Under the pieces are notes generated by a model that had not been told where the DNA came from, did no database searches, and saw only the letters and a program-made list of their open reading frames with translations. Positions 14,871 to 23,696 of a stretch of 46,376 bases of DNA are shown piece after piece. The position numbers and the translations under genes are program-made. How positions within the stretch are numbered: the stretch's first letter is position 1; every line of letters begins with the position of its first letter. The stretch is from JAPUDQ01 sp964552765. Its GTDB lineage: Bacteria; Patescibacteriota; Saccharimonadia; Saccharimonadales; Saccharimonadaceae. Location of the stretch: positions 1 to 46,376 of the forward strand of contig CAZKIA010000006.1 in the NCBI GenBank assembly GCA_964552765.1, read 5' to 3'.

Positions 14871-15839
14871 ATGTCATGGTTTGAATCCATTGTGGTGCAG
14901 CCGATATTTAACATCCTGATGGGACTTTATGGGGTCATTCCAGGTAATGACTTTGGTATCGCCATTATACTATTTGCTGTTTTAGTACGACTACTTATGT
15001 GGCCGCTTATCAAAAAACAGCTCCATCAGACAAAACTTCAGCGTCAGATCCAACCCGAGCTCAAGAAGATCAAGCAGCAAGCCGCTGGCAATAAACAACT
15101 CGAAGGTCAACTCATGTTGGAGCTTTACCGCGAGCGAGGGATTAATCCATTCGCACCAATCGGAGTTCTCATCGTGCAGCTGCCGATATTTATCGCGCTA
15201 TACCAAGTGATTATGATGATCTCATCTCATCGCGAAAAGATCGACCATTTCTTTTATGCGTTCATGAAGGGCTGGGATCCTATCGCAGTTATCATTGCCG
15301 ACCACTCTAAGCTTAACGAGACATTTCTGCACCTGATTGACCTGACAAAACCTGTTATCCATCAAGGTAACTGGTATATTCCTGCATTGCTACTAGCGAT
15401 TGTTGCGACATTTTTCCAGTGGTATCAGAGCAAGCAAATCACCCCTGTTGCTAGCGATGGCAAGAAACTACGCGATATCCTCAAGCGATCTGCCGCAACT
15501 GGCGAGACAGACCAGGCAGAAGTCAGTGCCGCCATGGGTCAAGGCATGCTGAAAATCATCCCGATCATTGCCCTCTCATCTATGGTCTTACTACCAATAC
15601 CTGGTGCCCTGTTGCTTTTCTATGCGATATCAAGCATGGTGGCTGTTTGGCAGCAGCGGACGATTCTCGATGACGATGTTGAGCAGATGAGTGAACTCGT
15701 CGCTGATACGTCTAAAAAATCTTCTCCCAAATCTACGTCAACAACTAAACGCGCTGAAAAAGCGGTTGAAGCTCAAGTGGTGGAGCGTCGAGTAGCCAAG
15801 CCGGTACAAAAGCGCCGGAAAGGAAGTAAAGTACGCTAG
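14871..15839 (+). CDS. yidC: Membrane protein insertase YidC/Oxa1
   Basis: A 322-residue insertase that folds proteins into the cytoplasmic membrane with or without SecYEG. It lacks the large periplasmic domain of Gram-negative YidC, as in Gram-positive types. Conserved stretches are NDFGIAIILFAVLVRLLMWP and KKQLHQTKLQRQIQPELKKI early on, GINPFAPIGVLIVQLPIFIA near 95, and the last helices near 220-260. The Arg in LLMWPLIKKQ/VRLL corresponds to the conserved groove charge of the family. The C-terminal 45 residues are Lys/Arg-rich, as in ribosome-binding tails. The stop directly abuts the jag start. Confidence 0.93.
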   Translation: MSWFESIVVQPIFNILMGLYGVIPGNDFGIAIILFAVLVRLLMWPLIKKQLHQTKLQRQIQPELKKIKQQAAGNKQLEGQLMLELYRERGINPFAPIGVLIVQLPIFIALYQVIMMISSHREKIDHFFYAFMKGWDPIAVIIADHSKLNETFLHLIDLTKPVIHQGNWYIPALLLAIVATFFQWYQSKQITPVASDGKKLRDILKRSAATGETDQAEVSAAMGQGMLKIIPIIALSSMVLLPIPGALLLFYAISSMVAVWQQRTILDDDVEQMSELVADTSKKSSPKSTSTTKRAEKAVEAQVVERRVAKPVQKRRKGSKVR

Positions 15840-16304
15840 ATGGACAGAGAAGAATCAATCGTTTTTGCCAAAAAATATCTCGAGGATATCTTGTCGTTTT
15901 TTGGGTTAAATACCGAAGTCTACGCTACGGCCGATGAAGAAGTTATCGAGCTACATGTGCCATCGACACACCTCAATGGGTTTTTGATCGGACAACGGGG
16001 TGAGACACTACGTAGCCTGCAGTTTATGATCGCAACAACTCTCAAGAATAACGAAGCAGAACTAAACCGAGTAAATGTAGACATAGCAGATTATAAAAAG
16101 CATCGCTATGATCGACTAGCTGAGCAGACACGTGAATGGATAGAGGGTGTTCGCTCAAGTGGTGAAGCCAAGCACCTCGAGCCAATGAATGCTGCAGAGC
16201 GTCGGATTGTGCACAAGACGGTGAGTGAATACAGTGACATTGAGACGCACTCAGAGGGTGAAGGTCGTGATCGTCATGTTGTACTAACAAAAGCAGGCGA
16301 ATAA
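15840..16304 (+). CDS. jag: Jag/KhpB RNA-binding protein (KH-R3H)
   Basis: A 154-residue cytoplasmic RNA-binding protein. The KH domain shows the nucleic-acid loop LIGQRGETLRSLQFM at about residues 50-64. The R3H domain near 120-150 includes MNAAERRIVHKTV and the family's terminal EGRDRHVVL. The N-terminal Jag motif is shortened compared with Firmicutes proteins. It starts immediately after the yidC stop, the usual pairing. In Firmicutes, KhpB pairs with KhpA and affects cell elongation; the role here is inferred only from the family. Confidence 0.9.
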   Translation: MDREESIVFAKKYLEDILSFFGLNTEVYATADEEVIELHVPSTHLNGFLIGQRGETLRSLQFMIATTLKNNEAELNRVNVDIADYKKHRYDRLAEQTREWIEGVRSSGEAKHLEPMNAAERRIVHKTVSEYSDIETHSEGEGRDRHVVLTKAGE

Positions 16305-16310
16305 CGCTAC

Positions 16311-17405
16311 CTAGAGAATACTGCGATAGACGTCAACCGTCTGGTCGGCCATGCGTGACCACGAGAATTCTTTGACGCGAGCTGTTCCCTTTTTGATCAT
16401 TTCGCTCCGTAGTTTTGGCTGCTCGATCAATTTCGTTATACGATCGACAAGTTCAGTGGTCGAGTGTGGATCAAAATAGAGTGCCGCATCACCCGCCACT
16501 TCAGGGTGACATGTCGCATTACTCACGACGACAGGCGCACCTTCATACATCGCCTCAAGCTGTGATATATTAAACCCCTCAGACAACGATGCAGATGTAT
16601 AAGCGATGCAGTTTTGTAGTGCCCAACGTTTTTCACCTGCACTGATGTAGCCGAGGAAATGTACATCAGTGATATTATTTTTTGCTACATATTTTTCATG
16701 TTGCTCATAGAAGTAGTCTTTTTTACCCGCCAGAGCCAAGTGAAGGTCAGGGTATTTTTTCTTGAGCACAGCAAATGCATCGATGACCTGTTCGACATTT
16801 TTGTAGGGAAAGGCATTGCCGACATAGAATACAAATCGTTTACCATCGAGCGCAGAAATGACTTCTGGCGCAGCCTCTATCGGGTCGCCTGCCTCAAGTG
16901 TGACATGAATCTTATCACGATATTTATTGCCCATATAACTCACAAGGTCACTGCGTACAAACTCAGTCGGTGTAATAATAGCGCGTGATCGCATGACAAC
17001 AGTTCGCAGTAATGATATAAAGACACCCTTTTTTACCTTATAGACATATTTGTTCATATCGATATTGTCATATCGCACAAGCGTCAGATCATGAATTGTT
17101 GTCACGCTCGGTTTAATCCAAAGAAAGGGTTGTTGTGGCATCGTGAAGTGCACAAGATCGGGCTTATACGACTCAAGCCGCGCTACAAAGCTTGTCTGCT
17201 CGGCGACAGAATACGATTTTTCATCAGCCTCTTCTACGAGCATATTAGGAAATTCACGCGCCCATTTCTTGACTGTCTTACTCGGGGTCAGTACTACAAA
17301 CCGAAACTCACTTGCATGTGATCGGTTGATATTGGCAAGTAGATGATGAGTATAGTGTCCTGTCGAGCCATCAATTGTTCGTGCATCGATTACGATAGTT
17401 TTCAT
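16311..17405 (-). CDS. Glycosyltransferase family 4
   Basis: A 364-residue GT-B fold enzyme. I place the start at 17405 (MKTIVIDART), not the in-frame ATG at 17426: a TATACT -10 box (17415-17420) lies between them and ends 9 nt before 17405. The N-terminal half carries IDGSTGHYTHHLLANI. The C-terminal donor-binding domain has FYVGNAFPYKNVEQVIDAF near 210 and the family E-x7-E region, SLSEGFNISQLEAMYEGAPV, near 285-304. It probably adds mannose or rhamnose from an NDP-sugar to the growing glycan on the cytoplasmic side. It converges on jag with a 6-bp gap and is divergent from gmd. Confidence 0.85.
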   Translation of the reverse strand: MKTIVIDARTIDGSTGHYTHHLLANINRSHASEFRFVVLTPSKTVKKWAREFPNMLVEEADEKSYSVAEQTSFVARLESYKPDLVHFTMPQQPFLWIKPSVTTIHDLTLVRYDNIDMNKYVYKVKKGVFISLLRTVVMRSRAIITPTEFVRSDLVSYMGNKYRDKIHVTLEAGDPIEAAPEVISALDGKRFVFYVGNAFPYKNVEQVIDAFAVLKKKYPDLHLALAGKKDYFYEQHEKYVAKNNITDVHFLGYISAGEKRWALQNCIAYTSASLSEGFNISQLEAMYEGAPVVVSNATCHPEVAGDAALYFDPHSTTELVDRITKLIEQPKLRSEMIKKGTARVKEFSWSRMADQTVDVYRSIL

Positions 17406-17414
17406 GTATAAACA

Positions 17415-17420
17415 AGTATA
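17415..17420 (-). promoter_or_regulatory. Leaderless promoter of the GT4 gene at 16311-17405
   Basis: TATACT on the minus strand, ending 9 nt before the ATG at 17403-17405. It decides the start choice, because the upstream in-frame ATG (17424-17426) would precede the transcript. Confidence 0.5.
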
Positions 17421-17430
17421 GATCAAAACC

Positions 17431-17439
17431 TGCTAAAAT
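17431..17439 (+). promoter_or_regulatory. gmd promoter region
   Basis: TAAAAT at 17434-17439, preceded by TGC at 17431-17433 (extended -10). The predicted start is near 17446, giving a leader of about 27 nt with a strong AAAGGAGA ribosome site at 17458-17465, 7 nt before the GTG start. Unlike many genes here, gmd is therefore leadered. Confidence 0.5.
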
Positions 17440-17472
17440 GGATTAGTATAAGAGTACAAAAGGAGATTACAC

Positions 17473-18510
17473 GTGCCACGAAAAGCATTTATTACGGGGA
17501 TTGCCGGACAAGACGGTGGTCACCTCGCGCAATTATTGCATGAAAAAGGATATGAAGTATACGGGACAATTCGAGGGCAGATAGAAGCAAGTCATCCACG
17601 CTACCAAAGTCTACAAGCCGAGTTTCCTTTTCTGAAAATTGTGATGGCCGATCTGACTGATCTATCAGCTTTGACACGAGCTCTTCAAGAAATTCAGCCA
17701 GACGAGGTATATAATCTTGCAGCAATAAGTCACGTTGGGTATTCATTTAGGGATCCTATTATGACAGCAGATGTAACAGGCAAAGGTGCGCTGAATGTGC
17801 TCGAAGCAATTCGCCTATCAGGCCTTGAAAAGACTACGCGATTTTATCAAGCCTCAACCTCAGAGATGTTTGGAGGATTAGATTATAACCGTCCAGACAA
17901 AGGCTACAACGAAGAAGCCTTATTTCACCCACGTAGTCCCTATGGTGTTGCAAAACTATACGCACACTGGATTACAAAAAATTATCGAGAAAATTATAAT
18001 ATGCATGCAAGTTGTGGCATATTGTTCAACCACGAGGGCGAACGTCGTGGTCCAGAGTTTGTGACGCGTAAAATTAGTATTGCAGCTGCTCGTATCAAAT
18101 TAGGTAAACAAGACCTATTAGAACTCGGAAACCTTGACTCTAAGCGCGACTGGGGATACGCAGGTGACTATGTCGAGGGTATGTGGAGGATACTTCAGCA
18201 GGATACACCCGGTGATTACGTGCTAGCAACAGGTGAGACGCACACGATTCGTGAGTTTTGCGAACTTGCATTTCAAGAAGTCGGTATACCACTTCGATGG
18301 GAAGGTAGCGGTGTTGATGAAAAAGGTATAAATGATGCAACAGGTGAAACCATTATCTCAATTAACCCGAATTTCTTCCGTCCATCAGAAGTTGATATTC
18401 TCCTCGGTGATCCAACTCGTGCTGAAAATGAGCTAGGATGGAGTCGCAAAGTTGACTTCCCTGGCCTTGTGAGGCTCATGGTGGAGCATGACCTGCAACG
18501 CGAATCGTAG
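17473..18510 (+). CDS. gmd: GDP-mannose 4,6-dehydratase
   Basis: A 345-residue extended SDR enzyme converting GDP-D-mannose to GDP-4-keto-6-deoxy-D-mannose. The NAD(P)-binding start KAFITGIAGQDGGHLAQLL is the Gmd signature. The catalytic Tyr-x-x-x-Lys is in SPYGVAKLYAHW near residue 156, followed by LFNHEGERRGPEFVTRKI, also diagnostic, and LGNLDSKRDWGYAGDYVEGM near 215-235. GTG start with a strong Shine-Dalgarno. The next gene, convergent, encodes the matching reductase, and ManC at 37411 would supply its substrate. A hairpin follows the stop. Confidence 0.93.
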   Translation: MPRKAFITGIAGQDGGHLAQLLHEKGYEVYGTIRGQIEASHPRYQSLQAEFPFLKIVMADLTDLSALTRALQEIQPDEVYNLAAISHVGYSFRDPIMTADVTGKGALNVLEAIRLSGLEKTTRFYQASTSEMFGGLDYNRPDKGYNEEALFHPRSPYGVAKLYAHWITKNYRENYNMHASCGILFNHEGERRGPEFVTRKISIAAARIKLGKQDLLELGNLDSKRDWGYAGDYVEGMWRILQQDTPGDYVLATGETHTIREFCELAFQEVGIPLRWEGSGVDEKGINDATGETIISINPNFFRPSEVDILLGDPTRAENELGWSRKVDFPGLVRLMVEHDLQRES

Positions 18511-18517
18511 TAATCTA

Positions 18518-19435
18518 CTAGGTGAGTGATTGTACAAAATCACTCACTGTTTGTTCAAATGGAACTGATGGTTCCCAGCCAAATTCTTGTTTGAGTCGAG
18601 AAGTACTGCCAGTAATATCTGGGGCGTCATTTGGGCGGAGAAACTTTTCGTCAACCATAATTTGTGGTGTCGCTATACCTAGTGCGGCAACAAGTGTTTC
18701 GAGAACTTCTTTGCCACTACGACTCTTTCCTGAACATACATTGTATGTATCGTGCATGAGTGGTGATATGTGTGTTGCAACGAGACGATAGGCACGTACA
18801 ACATCGCGTACATCAGTGTAGTCACGCTTTGTTTCTAGATTACCAACTGAGATAGGATCATCACTACCGCTACGAGAATTAATCTTTTCTGCTAAGTCAG
18901 GTAATAAAAATCCTGGTAGCTGTCCTGGCCCGATATGATTGAAAGGGCGCATAACAACACAATCAAGTCCTCGTGAACGGTAATATGTGGCTTGGTTTTC
19001 TACTAGAATCTTACTTACGGTGTAGGGTGATGTAAAGGCAATTGGAGACTCTTCGGATATAGGCATAGGTGTATGAGGGTCATATATTGCTCCACTACTG
19101 ATGATGACAAGACGTGGCTTCTTATTTTGTCTTAAGTAATACTCAGCCATATTTGTGACAATAGCAGAATTGATATCGATATAAGCTTGAGGACGATCAA
19201 ACGATGGCCCGACTGCTGCGAGCCCTGCAAGATGTATCACGGCATCAATCTCTGGTAGATCAGGCCACTCTTTTGCAAGATCTACATTGTAATACTTTTC
19301 AACCATCGGTGAGATTTTTTCATCGATATCTTCCATACCGATACCATAGATGATGCACTCATTATCAAATAACTCTCGTGTTAGGTGCTTGCCTACAAAC
19401 CCATTAATACCGGTGATTACTACTGTTTTCTTCAT
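18518..19435 (-). CDS. rmd: GDP-6-deoxy-D-mannose (GDP-4-keto-6-deoxymannose) reductase
   Basis: A 305-residue extended SDR. TVVITGINGFVGKHLTREL is the nucleotide-binding site. SSGAIYDPHTPMPISEESPI precedes the catalytic SPYTVSKILVEN (Tyr-x3-Lys near 139-143). RPFNHIGPGQLPGF near 166-179 is typical of Rmd. Together with Gmd it makes GDP-D-rhamnose. GDP-L-fucose synthase would need an epimerase/reductase with different motifs, so D-rhamnose is favoured but not proven. It converges with gmd; its last codons form one arm of the gmd terminator. Confidence 0.82.
   Translation of the reverse strand: MKKTVVITGINGFVGKHLTRELFDNECIIYGIGMEDIDEKISPMVEKYYNVDLAKEWPDLPEIDAVIHLAGLAAVGPSFDRPQAYIDINSAIVTNMAEYYLRQNKKPRLVIISSGAIYDPHTPMPISEESPIAFTSPYTVSKILVENQATYYRSRGLDCVVMRPFNHIGPGQLPGFLLPDLAEKINSRSGSDDPISVGNLETKRDYTDVRDVVRAYRLVATHISPLMHDTYNVCSGKSRSGKEVLETLVAALGIATPQIMVDEKFLRPNDAPDITGSTSRLKQEFGWEPSVPFEQTVSDFVQSLT
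18522..18547 (+). terminator. Hairpin after gmd
   Basis: GTGAGTGATT (18522-18531) pairs perfectly with AATCACTCAC (18538-18547) across a 6-nt loop and is followed by TGTTTGTT. It starts 12 nt after the gmd stop and lies inside the 3' coding end of the convergent rmd gene. Confidence 0.6.
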
Positions 19436-19476
19436 GGACTATATATTCCTCTATGTGATATATTTCGAACTTCTTA

Positions 19477-19482
19477 TATAAT
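19477..19482 (+). promoter_or_regulatory. Leaderless promoter of the ABC-permease gene
   Basis: A perfect TATAAT ends 10 nt before the ATG at 19493; no Shine-Dalgarno lies between. The -35 region is weak (TGTGAT at 19454-19459). Confidence 0.55.
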
Positions 19483-19492
19483 TATAGACTAG

Positions 19493-20317
19493 ATGATGAC
19501 ATTTCTTGAGACTATCAAGCAGAGATACCGATACTCGATGATTCTTTTGCAGCAGTTAGTGATAACTGACTTCAAAATTCGTTACAAAGGATCGGTGTTG
19601 GGATATGTTTGGACGCTCCTAAAACCCCTCGCGCTGTTTAGCATTATGTATGTTATTTTCATACATTTCCTTAAGTTTGGAGCGGGTGAACCCCATTTTG
19701 CTGTCGCAATGTTACTTGGTATCGTACTGTGGAACTATTTTTCAGAAGTAACCCTTAATGGTATGACCGCTATCGTCAGTAAGGGTGATCTTATGAGGAA
19801 GTTATTTTTTCCACGCTACGTTATTGTCGTTGCGGGGTCATTTTCTGCGCTCATTAACCTCTCTATTAATCTGCTCGTTATCGGTATATTAATTGTTATT
19901 AATGGTGTAGATCTTGGATACCGATCATTATTAATTATTCCTGTGATTATAGAACTGTTTGTTTTTTCCTTGGCAGTTGCATTTTTACTCTCAGCACTTT
20001 ACGTAAAGCTTCGTGATATAAATTACATATGGGAGTTGTTGCTTCAAGTTGGATTTTATGCGACACCAATATTTTACCCTGTCTCGATGCTTATGAAATA
20101 CTCCGAAGATGCTGCTAGGATGGCACTTCTTAATCCAATGGCGCAAATCGTACAAGATGCACGGTATGCATTGATATCACCAACAACCAAGACGACATGG
20201 CAGATGTTTGACGGTAGCCCGGTTGCATTTATACCACTATGTATCGTTGCGGTACTCGCCGTAGTATCTGTGATGTACTTTAAGAAATCATCACCAAGAT
20301 TTGCGGAGGAAGTATAA
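19493..20317 (+). CDS. wzm: Polysaccharide ABC-2 type permease (Wzm-like)
   Basis: A 274-residue permease with about six membrane helices. It starts with the typical ABC-2 polysaccharide export N-terminus, where the amphipathic segment IKQRYRYSMILLQQLVITDF leads into KIRYKGSVLGYVWTLLKPLA. FYATPIFYPVSML near residue 190 and LLNPMAQIVQDARYAL near 215 are hallmarks of the Wzm/TagG family. With the ATPase encoded next (one-base overlap, TAATG) it should move a lipid-linked, finished glycan across the membrane. TagGH-like teichoic-acid export is an alternative, but the partner's C-terminal domain favours O-antigen-type export. Confidence 0.9.
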   Translation: MMTFLETIKQRYRYSMILLQQLVITDFKIRYKGSVLGYVWTLLKPLALFSIMYVIFIHFLKFGAGEPHFAVAMLLGIVLWNYFSEVTLNGMTAIVSKGDLMRKLFFPRYVIVVAGSFSALINLSINLLVIGILIVINGVDLGYRSLLIIPVIIELFVFSLAVAFLLSALYVKLRDINYIWELLLQVGFYATPIFYPVSMLMKYSEDAARMALLNPMAQIVQDARYALISPTTKTTWQMFDGSPVAFIPLCIVAVLAVVSVMYFKKSSPRFAEEV

Positions 20318-21519
20318 TGACAGACAAAAGAGATATTGCGATAAAAGTTCAGTCGGTATCAAAAGATTTTGTTTTACCTCATGAAAAAACTAGTTCTCTT
20401 AAAAACATATTCGTGCACCCAATCAAGTCTTTGTCATCTCGCCACAAATCAACAAAGCAGCACGCCCTGAAAGATATATCATTCGATATTGCAAAGGGTG
20501 AATTCTTTGGAATCGTTGGACGAAATGGCTCTGGAAAAAGCACCCTGCTTAAGATCATAGCCGGCATCTATCAGCCAACAAAAGGTTCTGTTCAGATCGA
20601 GGGAAGGCTTGTACCGTTTATTGAACTTGGTGTTGGTTTTAATCCCGAGCTGACAGGAAAGGAAAACGTTTATCTCAATGGTGCGTTGATGGGGTATTCC
20701 AAAAAAGAAGTCGATAGTATGTATCAGGATATTGTTGAGTTTGCCGAACTAGAAGACTTTATGGATCAAAAGTTGAAAAACTATTCCAGTGGGATGCAGG
20801 TTCGCTTAGCATTTTCTGTTGCGACGCGATCAAAAGCAGATATTTTATTGATCGACGAAGTACTCGCAGTGGGTGATGCTGATTTTCAAAGAAAGTGTTT
20901 TATGTATTTTAGAACATTAAAGAAGATGAAAAAGACAGTTGTATTCGTCAGTCATGATATGGAAGCTGTTCGTGAATATTGCGACGAATGCATAGTCATA
21001 AACGATTCCAAACTTATATACAAAGGATCTCCTGAAGTCGCCGCTGAAAAATATGTAAAATTATTTAATAAAGAAACTACCCAAAAAAATGAAGTTATCC
21101 AGGGTAAAAACGAAAGTCGATGGGGTGATAATTCAGCTCGAGTTTCAAGTGTCACGGTCATTCAAAAAGATGGAAAGATTGACATTGTGGTAGCGATGGA
21201 GTTTTTTGATAACTTTACCGACCCTATCTTTGGTTTCAATATAAAGAATTCGAGCGGGAAAGTAATTTGTGGTACTAATAATCGCATACTTCGCAAGAAA
21301 TTCGGGGAATTCAATAAGGGAGATAAGCTGAAAATTCGATGGTCATTGCTTGATATTTTTGGTGACGATACATTTACTGTTGAAGCCGCAATTACTCATC
21401 ATGATGGGGTAACGCAAGCGGACTGGTGGCATGAGGCCGCACAATTTACCGTTGTTAATCCTATGTCTACCCCGCACATCGTAAGCCCCGCTATCAGTAT
21501 AAAAGAAGTTAGTTCGTAA
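20317..21519 (+). CDS. wzt: Polysaccharide ABC transporter ATPase with C-terminal glycan-binding domain (Wzt-like)
   Basis: 400 residues. The ATPase half has Walker A GRNGSGKST (68-76), the signature YSSGMQ (155-160) and Walker B ILLIDE (175-180), followed by VLAVGDADFQRKC, typical of the Wzt/TagH group. Residues about 255-395 form an extra beta-rich domain (DNFTDPIFGFNIKNSSGKVI, then LLDIFGDDTFTVEAAI) that matches the Wzt C-terminal carbohydrate-binding domain. In E. coli O8/O9a this domain recognises the chemically capped end of the chain before export. Hence a terminal modification enzyme is expected; the adjacent convergent methyltransferase is a candidate. Confidence 0.92.
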   Translation: MTDKRDIAIKVQSVSKDFVLPHEKTSSLKNIFVHPIKSLSSRHKSTKQHALKDISFDIAKGEFFGIVGRNGSGKSTLLKIIAGIYQPTKGSVQIEGRLVPFIELGVGFNPELTGKENVYLNGALMGYSKKEVDSMYQDIVEFAELEDFMDQKLKNYSSGMQVRLAFSVATRSKADILLIDEVLAVGDADFQRKCFMYFRTLKKMKKTVVFVSHDMEAVREYCDECIVINDSKLIYKGSPEVAAEKYVKLFNKETTQKNEVIQGKNESRWGDNSARVSSVTVIQKDGKIDIVVAMEFFDNFTDPIFGFNIKNSSGKVICGTNNRILRKKFGEFNKGDKLKIRWSLLDIFGDDTFTVEAAITHHDGVTQADWWHEAAQFTVVNPMSTPHIVSPAISIKEVSS

Positions 21520-21523
21520 GAGG

Positions 21524-22477
21524 TTATAGCTTACGTGCTACGACCGCGTAGTCAGCGTAGCCATACACGGTGTCGAATAAGCTAGTTATTGACTTGCTGT
21601 GTTTGGTAGCATCAACCTTTTTTATTTGGTGAAGGTAAAGTATTTCTACAGAAAATCCAACATACTCAAGCATAAATGCGAGTAACTGTGGGGGTATAGG
21701 TCTCTGATGAGAAGGGTCTAGATAAAATGTATGAGCACCTACAAGTAGTGATTCAGGATTTGGAGTTTCAAATAGCGCAAATCCTTCTCTTGACATGACC
21801 CTATATGATTCATGAAAAATCTCCATTAACGATTCGAATGGTATATGTTCAACAATATGAAAACCTGTAATGGATGCAACCGATGACGACTTTAAGCCGG
21901 ATAAGTACGAGTATGCATCGGTGGCATATGCCTCGTAGCCAGATTTTTTTGCTCGAGCAACCATTGCTTCATTCATGTCCACACCAACAGGATGTAAGCC
22001 GTGATCAGTAAGTAGCCCAAGTAGCTCACCTCTACCACACCCAATGTCAATAATCGGCTTCTTTTTCAGGTTCGTAGACAAGCCATTAAATAATGGTAAA
22101 TGCTCCTTCAGTCTTTCGGTAATAGTTTCCTCTGACCCTCTAAACTTATCCTCAAACCGTTTATAAAACTCATCATATTTATGATTGTCGGACACGGTGT
22201 CATTTATAATTTGTTTGGTGGATTCTTTTGAACTAGGAACCGAAATAGTAGCAATCTGATGTTGTAAATCGGCAATCCTATCACCGACTCGTGAACTAAC
22301 TTCAAATGACTTCTCTAATGTTTCAATCCGCTTTGTTAAGTCACTGACTGTTGAATTCAGTTTATCAATAACACTATCAGTTTGTTCATGCTTACCAATA
22401 AAGTATTTGATATATTCTGGAAGTCTTAAAGTATGACTAGCAATTTTAAGCGGATAAGGTAAATTTCTCTTTTTCAT
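21524..22477 (-). CDS. SAM-dependent methyltransferase with N-terminal coiled coil
   Basis: 317 residues. The first 30 are basic and slightly hydrophobic. Residues about 30-78 show heptad-like spacing (VIDKLNSTVSDLTKRIETLE) and are predicted coiled coil. A class I methyltransferase domain follows, with motif I IIDIGCGRGELL at 142-153, the acidic VGVDMNEAM loop near 165, and FHIVEHIPFESL near 205. The stretch FYLDPSHQRPIPPQLLAFML near 250 recurs in glycan-modifying methyltransferases of surface-polysaccharide loci. It is last in a four-gene minus-strand operon (epimerase, GT4, GT4, methyltransferase) and ends 4 bp from wzt. A chain-capping role is an inference. Confidence 0.8.
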   Translation of the reverse strand: MKKRNLPYPLKIASHTLRLPEYIKYFIGKHEQTDSVIDKLNSTVSDLTKRIETLEKSFEVSSRVGDRIADLQHQIATISVPSSKESTKQIINDTVSDNHKYDEFYKRFEDKFRGSEETITERLKEHLPLFNGLSTNLKKKPIIDIGCGRGELLGLLTDHGLHPVGVDMNEAMVARAKKSGYEAYATDAYSYLSGLKSSSVASITGFHIVEHIPFESLMEIFHESYRVMSREGFALFETPNPESLLVGAHTFYLDPSHQRPIPPQLLAFMLEYVGFSVEILYLHQIKKVDATKHSKSITSLFDTVYGYADYAVVARKL

Positions 22478-22481
22478 GTTT

Positions 22482-23696
22482 CTATATTACAACCTCGTAG
22501 AATTTATTCATATATATACTCCAGCTAAATAATTTTTCTCGCTCGAACCCCTTCTTGATCAGATTAGACCTTGCGTCGTGATCATTATATAAGTACTCAA
22601 CTGATTTTATGATTTCATCTTTATTTCCTGTCTCAACGAGGAGAGCGGCATCACCTGCTACTTCAGGGATCGATGAATTATTGTAGCTAATAACGGGGCA
22701 GCCTGCTTGCATTGCTTCTAGCACGGGTAGGCCAAATCCTTCGTACAGTGTGGGGAAAATAAATGCTAGGGAATTTTTGTACAGCCACAGTTTTTCTCCG
22801 TCATCAACGTAGCCAAGTGTATGAATATATTTTTGATAAGGAGTGTTGCTAAGGGCTTGAACAATATCAGCTTGAGGGATTTTTTGTGGATCGTCGAACT
22901 CTTTGCCGGCGAGTACCAGCTCTAGATCAATGCCTTTCTTACGTAGTATGTTGAAAGCATCGATAAGATCAATAACCCGCTTTCGTTTATCAGTTGCACC
23001 GATATAGAAAATGAATTTATCTTTTTCGACAATAAGGCCCTTAGGCCTGATCGCTTTAGTGGTGTTAAAAACGGGCGCAAGAGGAATTGTCACTATCTTT
23101 TCAAGCTGCACAGATAATATAGTGTGTAGCGATTTTGTGGTGTCAGTAGAAATAGAAAGGATTGTATCGGCACGCGAAAAGTTCTGATAATGCAAATGAT
23201 ATCGCCATCTATAGTACGTTGCTCTCAATGTTTTCTTGATTTTACTAACAATGCCCGAGGTGGTGGTAAAGGCATAAAGCGGCGAAGGTAAGTAGTCATC
23301 TTTAAATAATAACGGTATGAGATCATATGCCATGAGAATAGTAGTGGTACCAGCAAGCTTAGGAAGTCCAAGCATAAAATCAAACTGTACAAATACATCA
23401 ATATTTTTTTGCTGCAGCTTGTTGTATCGATGCCAAATAATTTGTGACAGTTGAAAAAAATCCTGGGGATTGCTAATGGATTTTTTCAATGTTTTTGTTT
23501 GCACAAGCTCATACTCTAGAGGAATCTGTATCCCAAGTTTCTTTATAGGATCATACGCATCAAAAGCATATATGATATATTTAATATCTCGTTTTGGATC
23601 AAGGTTTTCCAGAATACTACGGGCATGCATACCGATACCACGACTTTCGTGGCCCATCTGAAGGCAACGCAGATCGAAGCAAATAATTTTCGTCAT
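22482..23696 (-). CDS. Glycosyltransferase family 4
   Basis: A 404-residue GT-B enzyme. The N-terminal acceptor half holds RCLQMGHESRGIGMHARSIL. The donor half has FIFYIGATDKRKRVIDLIDA near 230-249 and the E-x7-E region FPTLYEGFGLPVLEAMQAGC near 325-344. It overlaps the upstream GT4 gene by 4 bp (ATGA at 23693-23696), so the two are translationally coupled and probably add consecutive sugars. The donor sugar cannot be read from the sequence; GDP-mannose and GDP-rhamnose are available from this locus. Confidence 0.88.
   Translation of the reverse strand: MTKIICFDLRCLQMGHESRGIGMHARSILENLDPKRDIKYIIYAFDAYDPIKKLGIQIPLEYELVQTKTLKKSISNPQDFFQLSQIIWHRYNKLQQKNIDVFVQFDFMLGLPKLAGTTTILMAYDLIPLLFKDDYLPSPLYAFTTTSGIVSKIKKTLRATYYRWRYHLHYQNFSRADTILSISTDTTKSLHTILSVQLEKIVTIPLAPVFNTTKAIRPKGLIVEKDKFIFYIGATDKRKRVIDLIDAFNILRKKGIDLELVLAGKEFDDPQKIPQADIVQALSNTPYQKYIHTLGYVDDGEKLWLYKNSLAFIFPTLYEGFGLPVLEAMQAGCPVISYNNSSIPEVAGDAALLVETGNKDEIIKSVEYLYNDHDARSNLIKKGFEREKLFSWSIYMNKFYEVVI

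Noticed and set aside
21515..21535. Short CGTAAG/CTTACG hairpin between wzt and the methyltransferase as a terminator
   Set aside because: Only six base pairs with no T tract; too weak to call.
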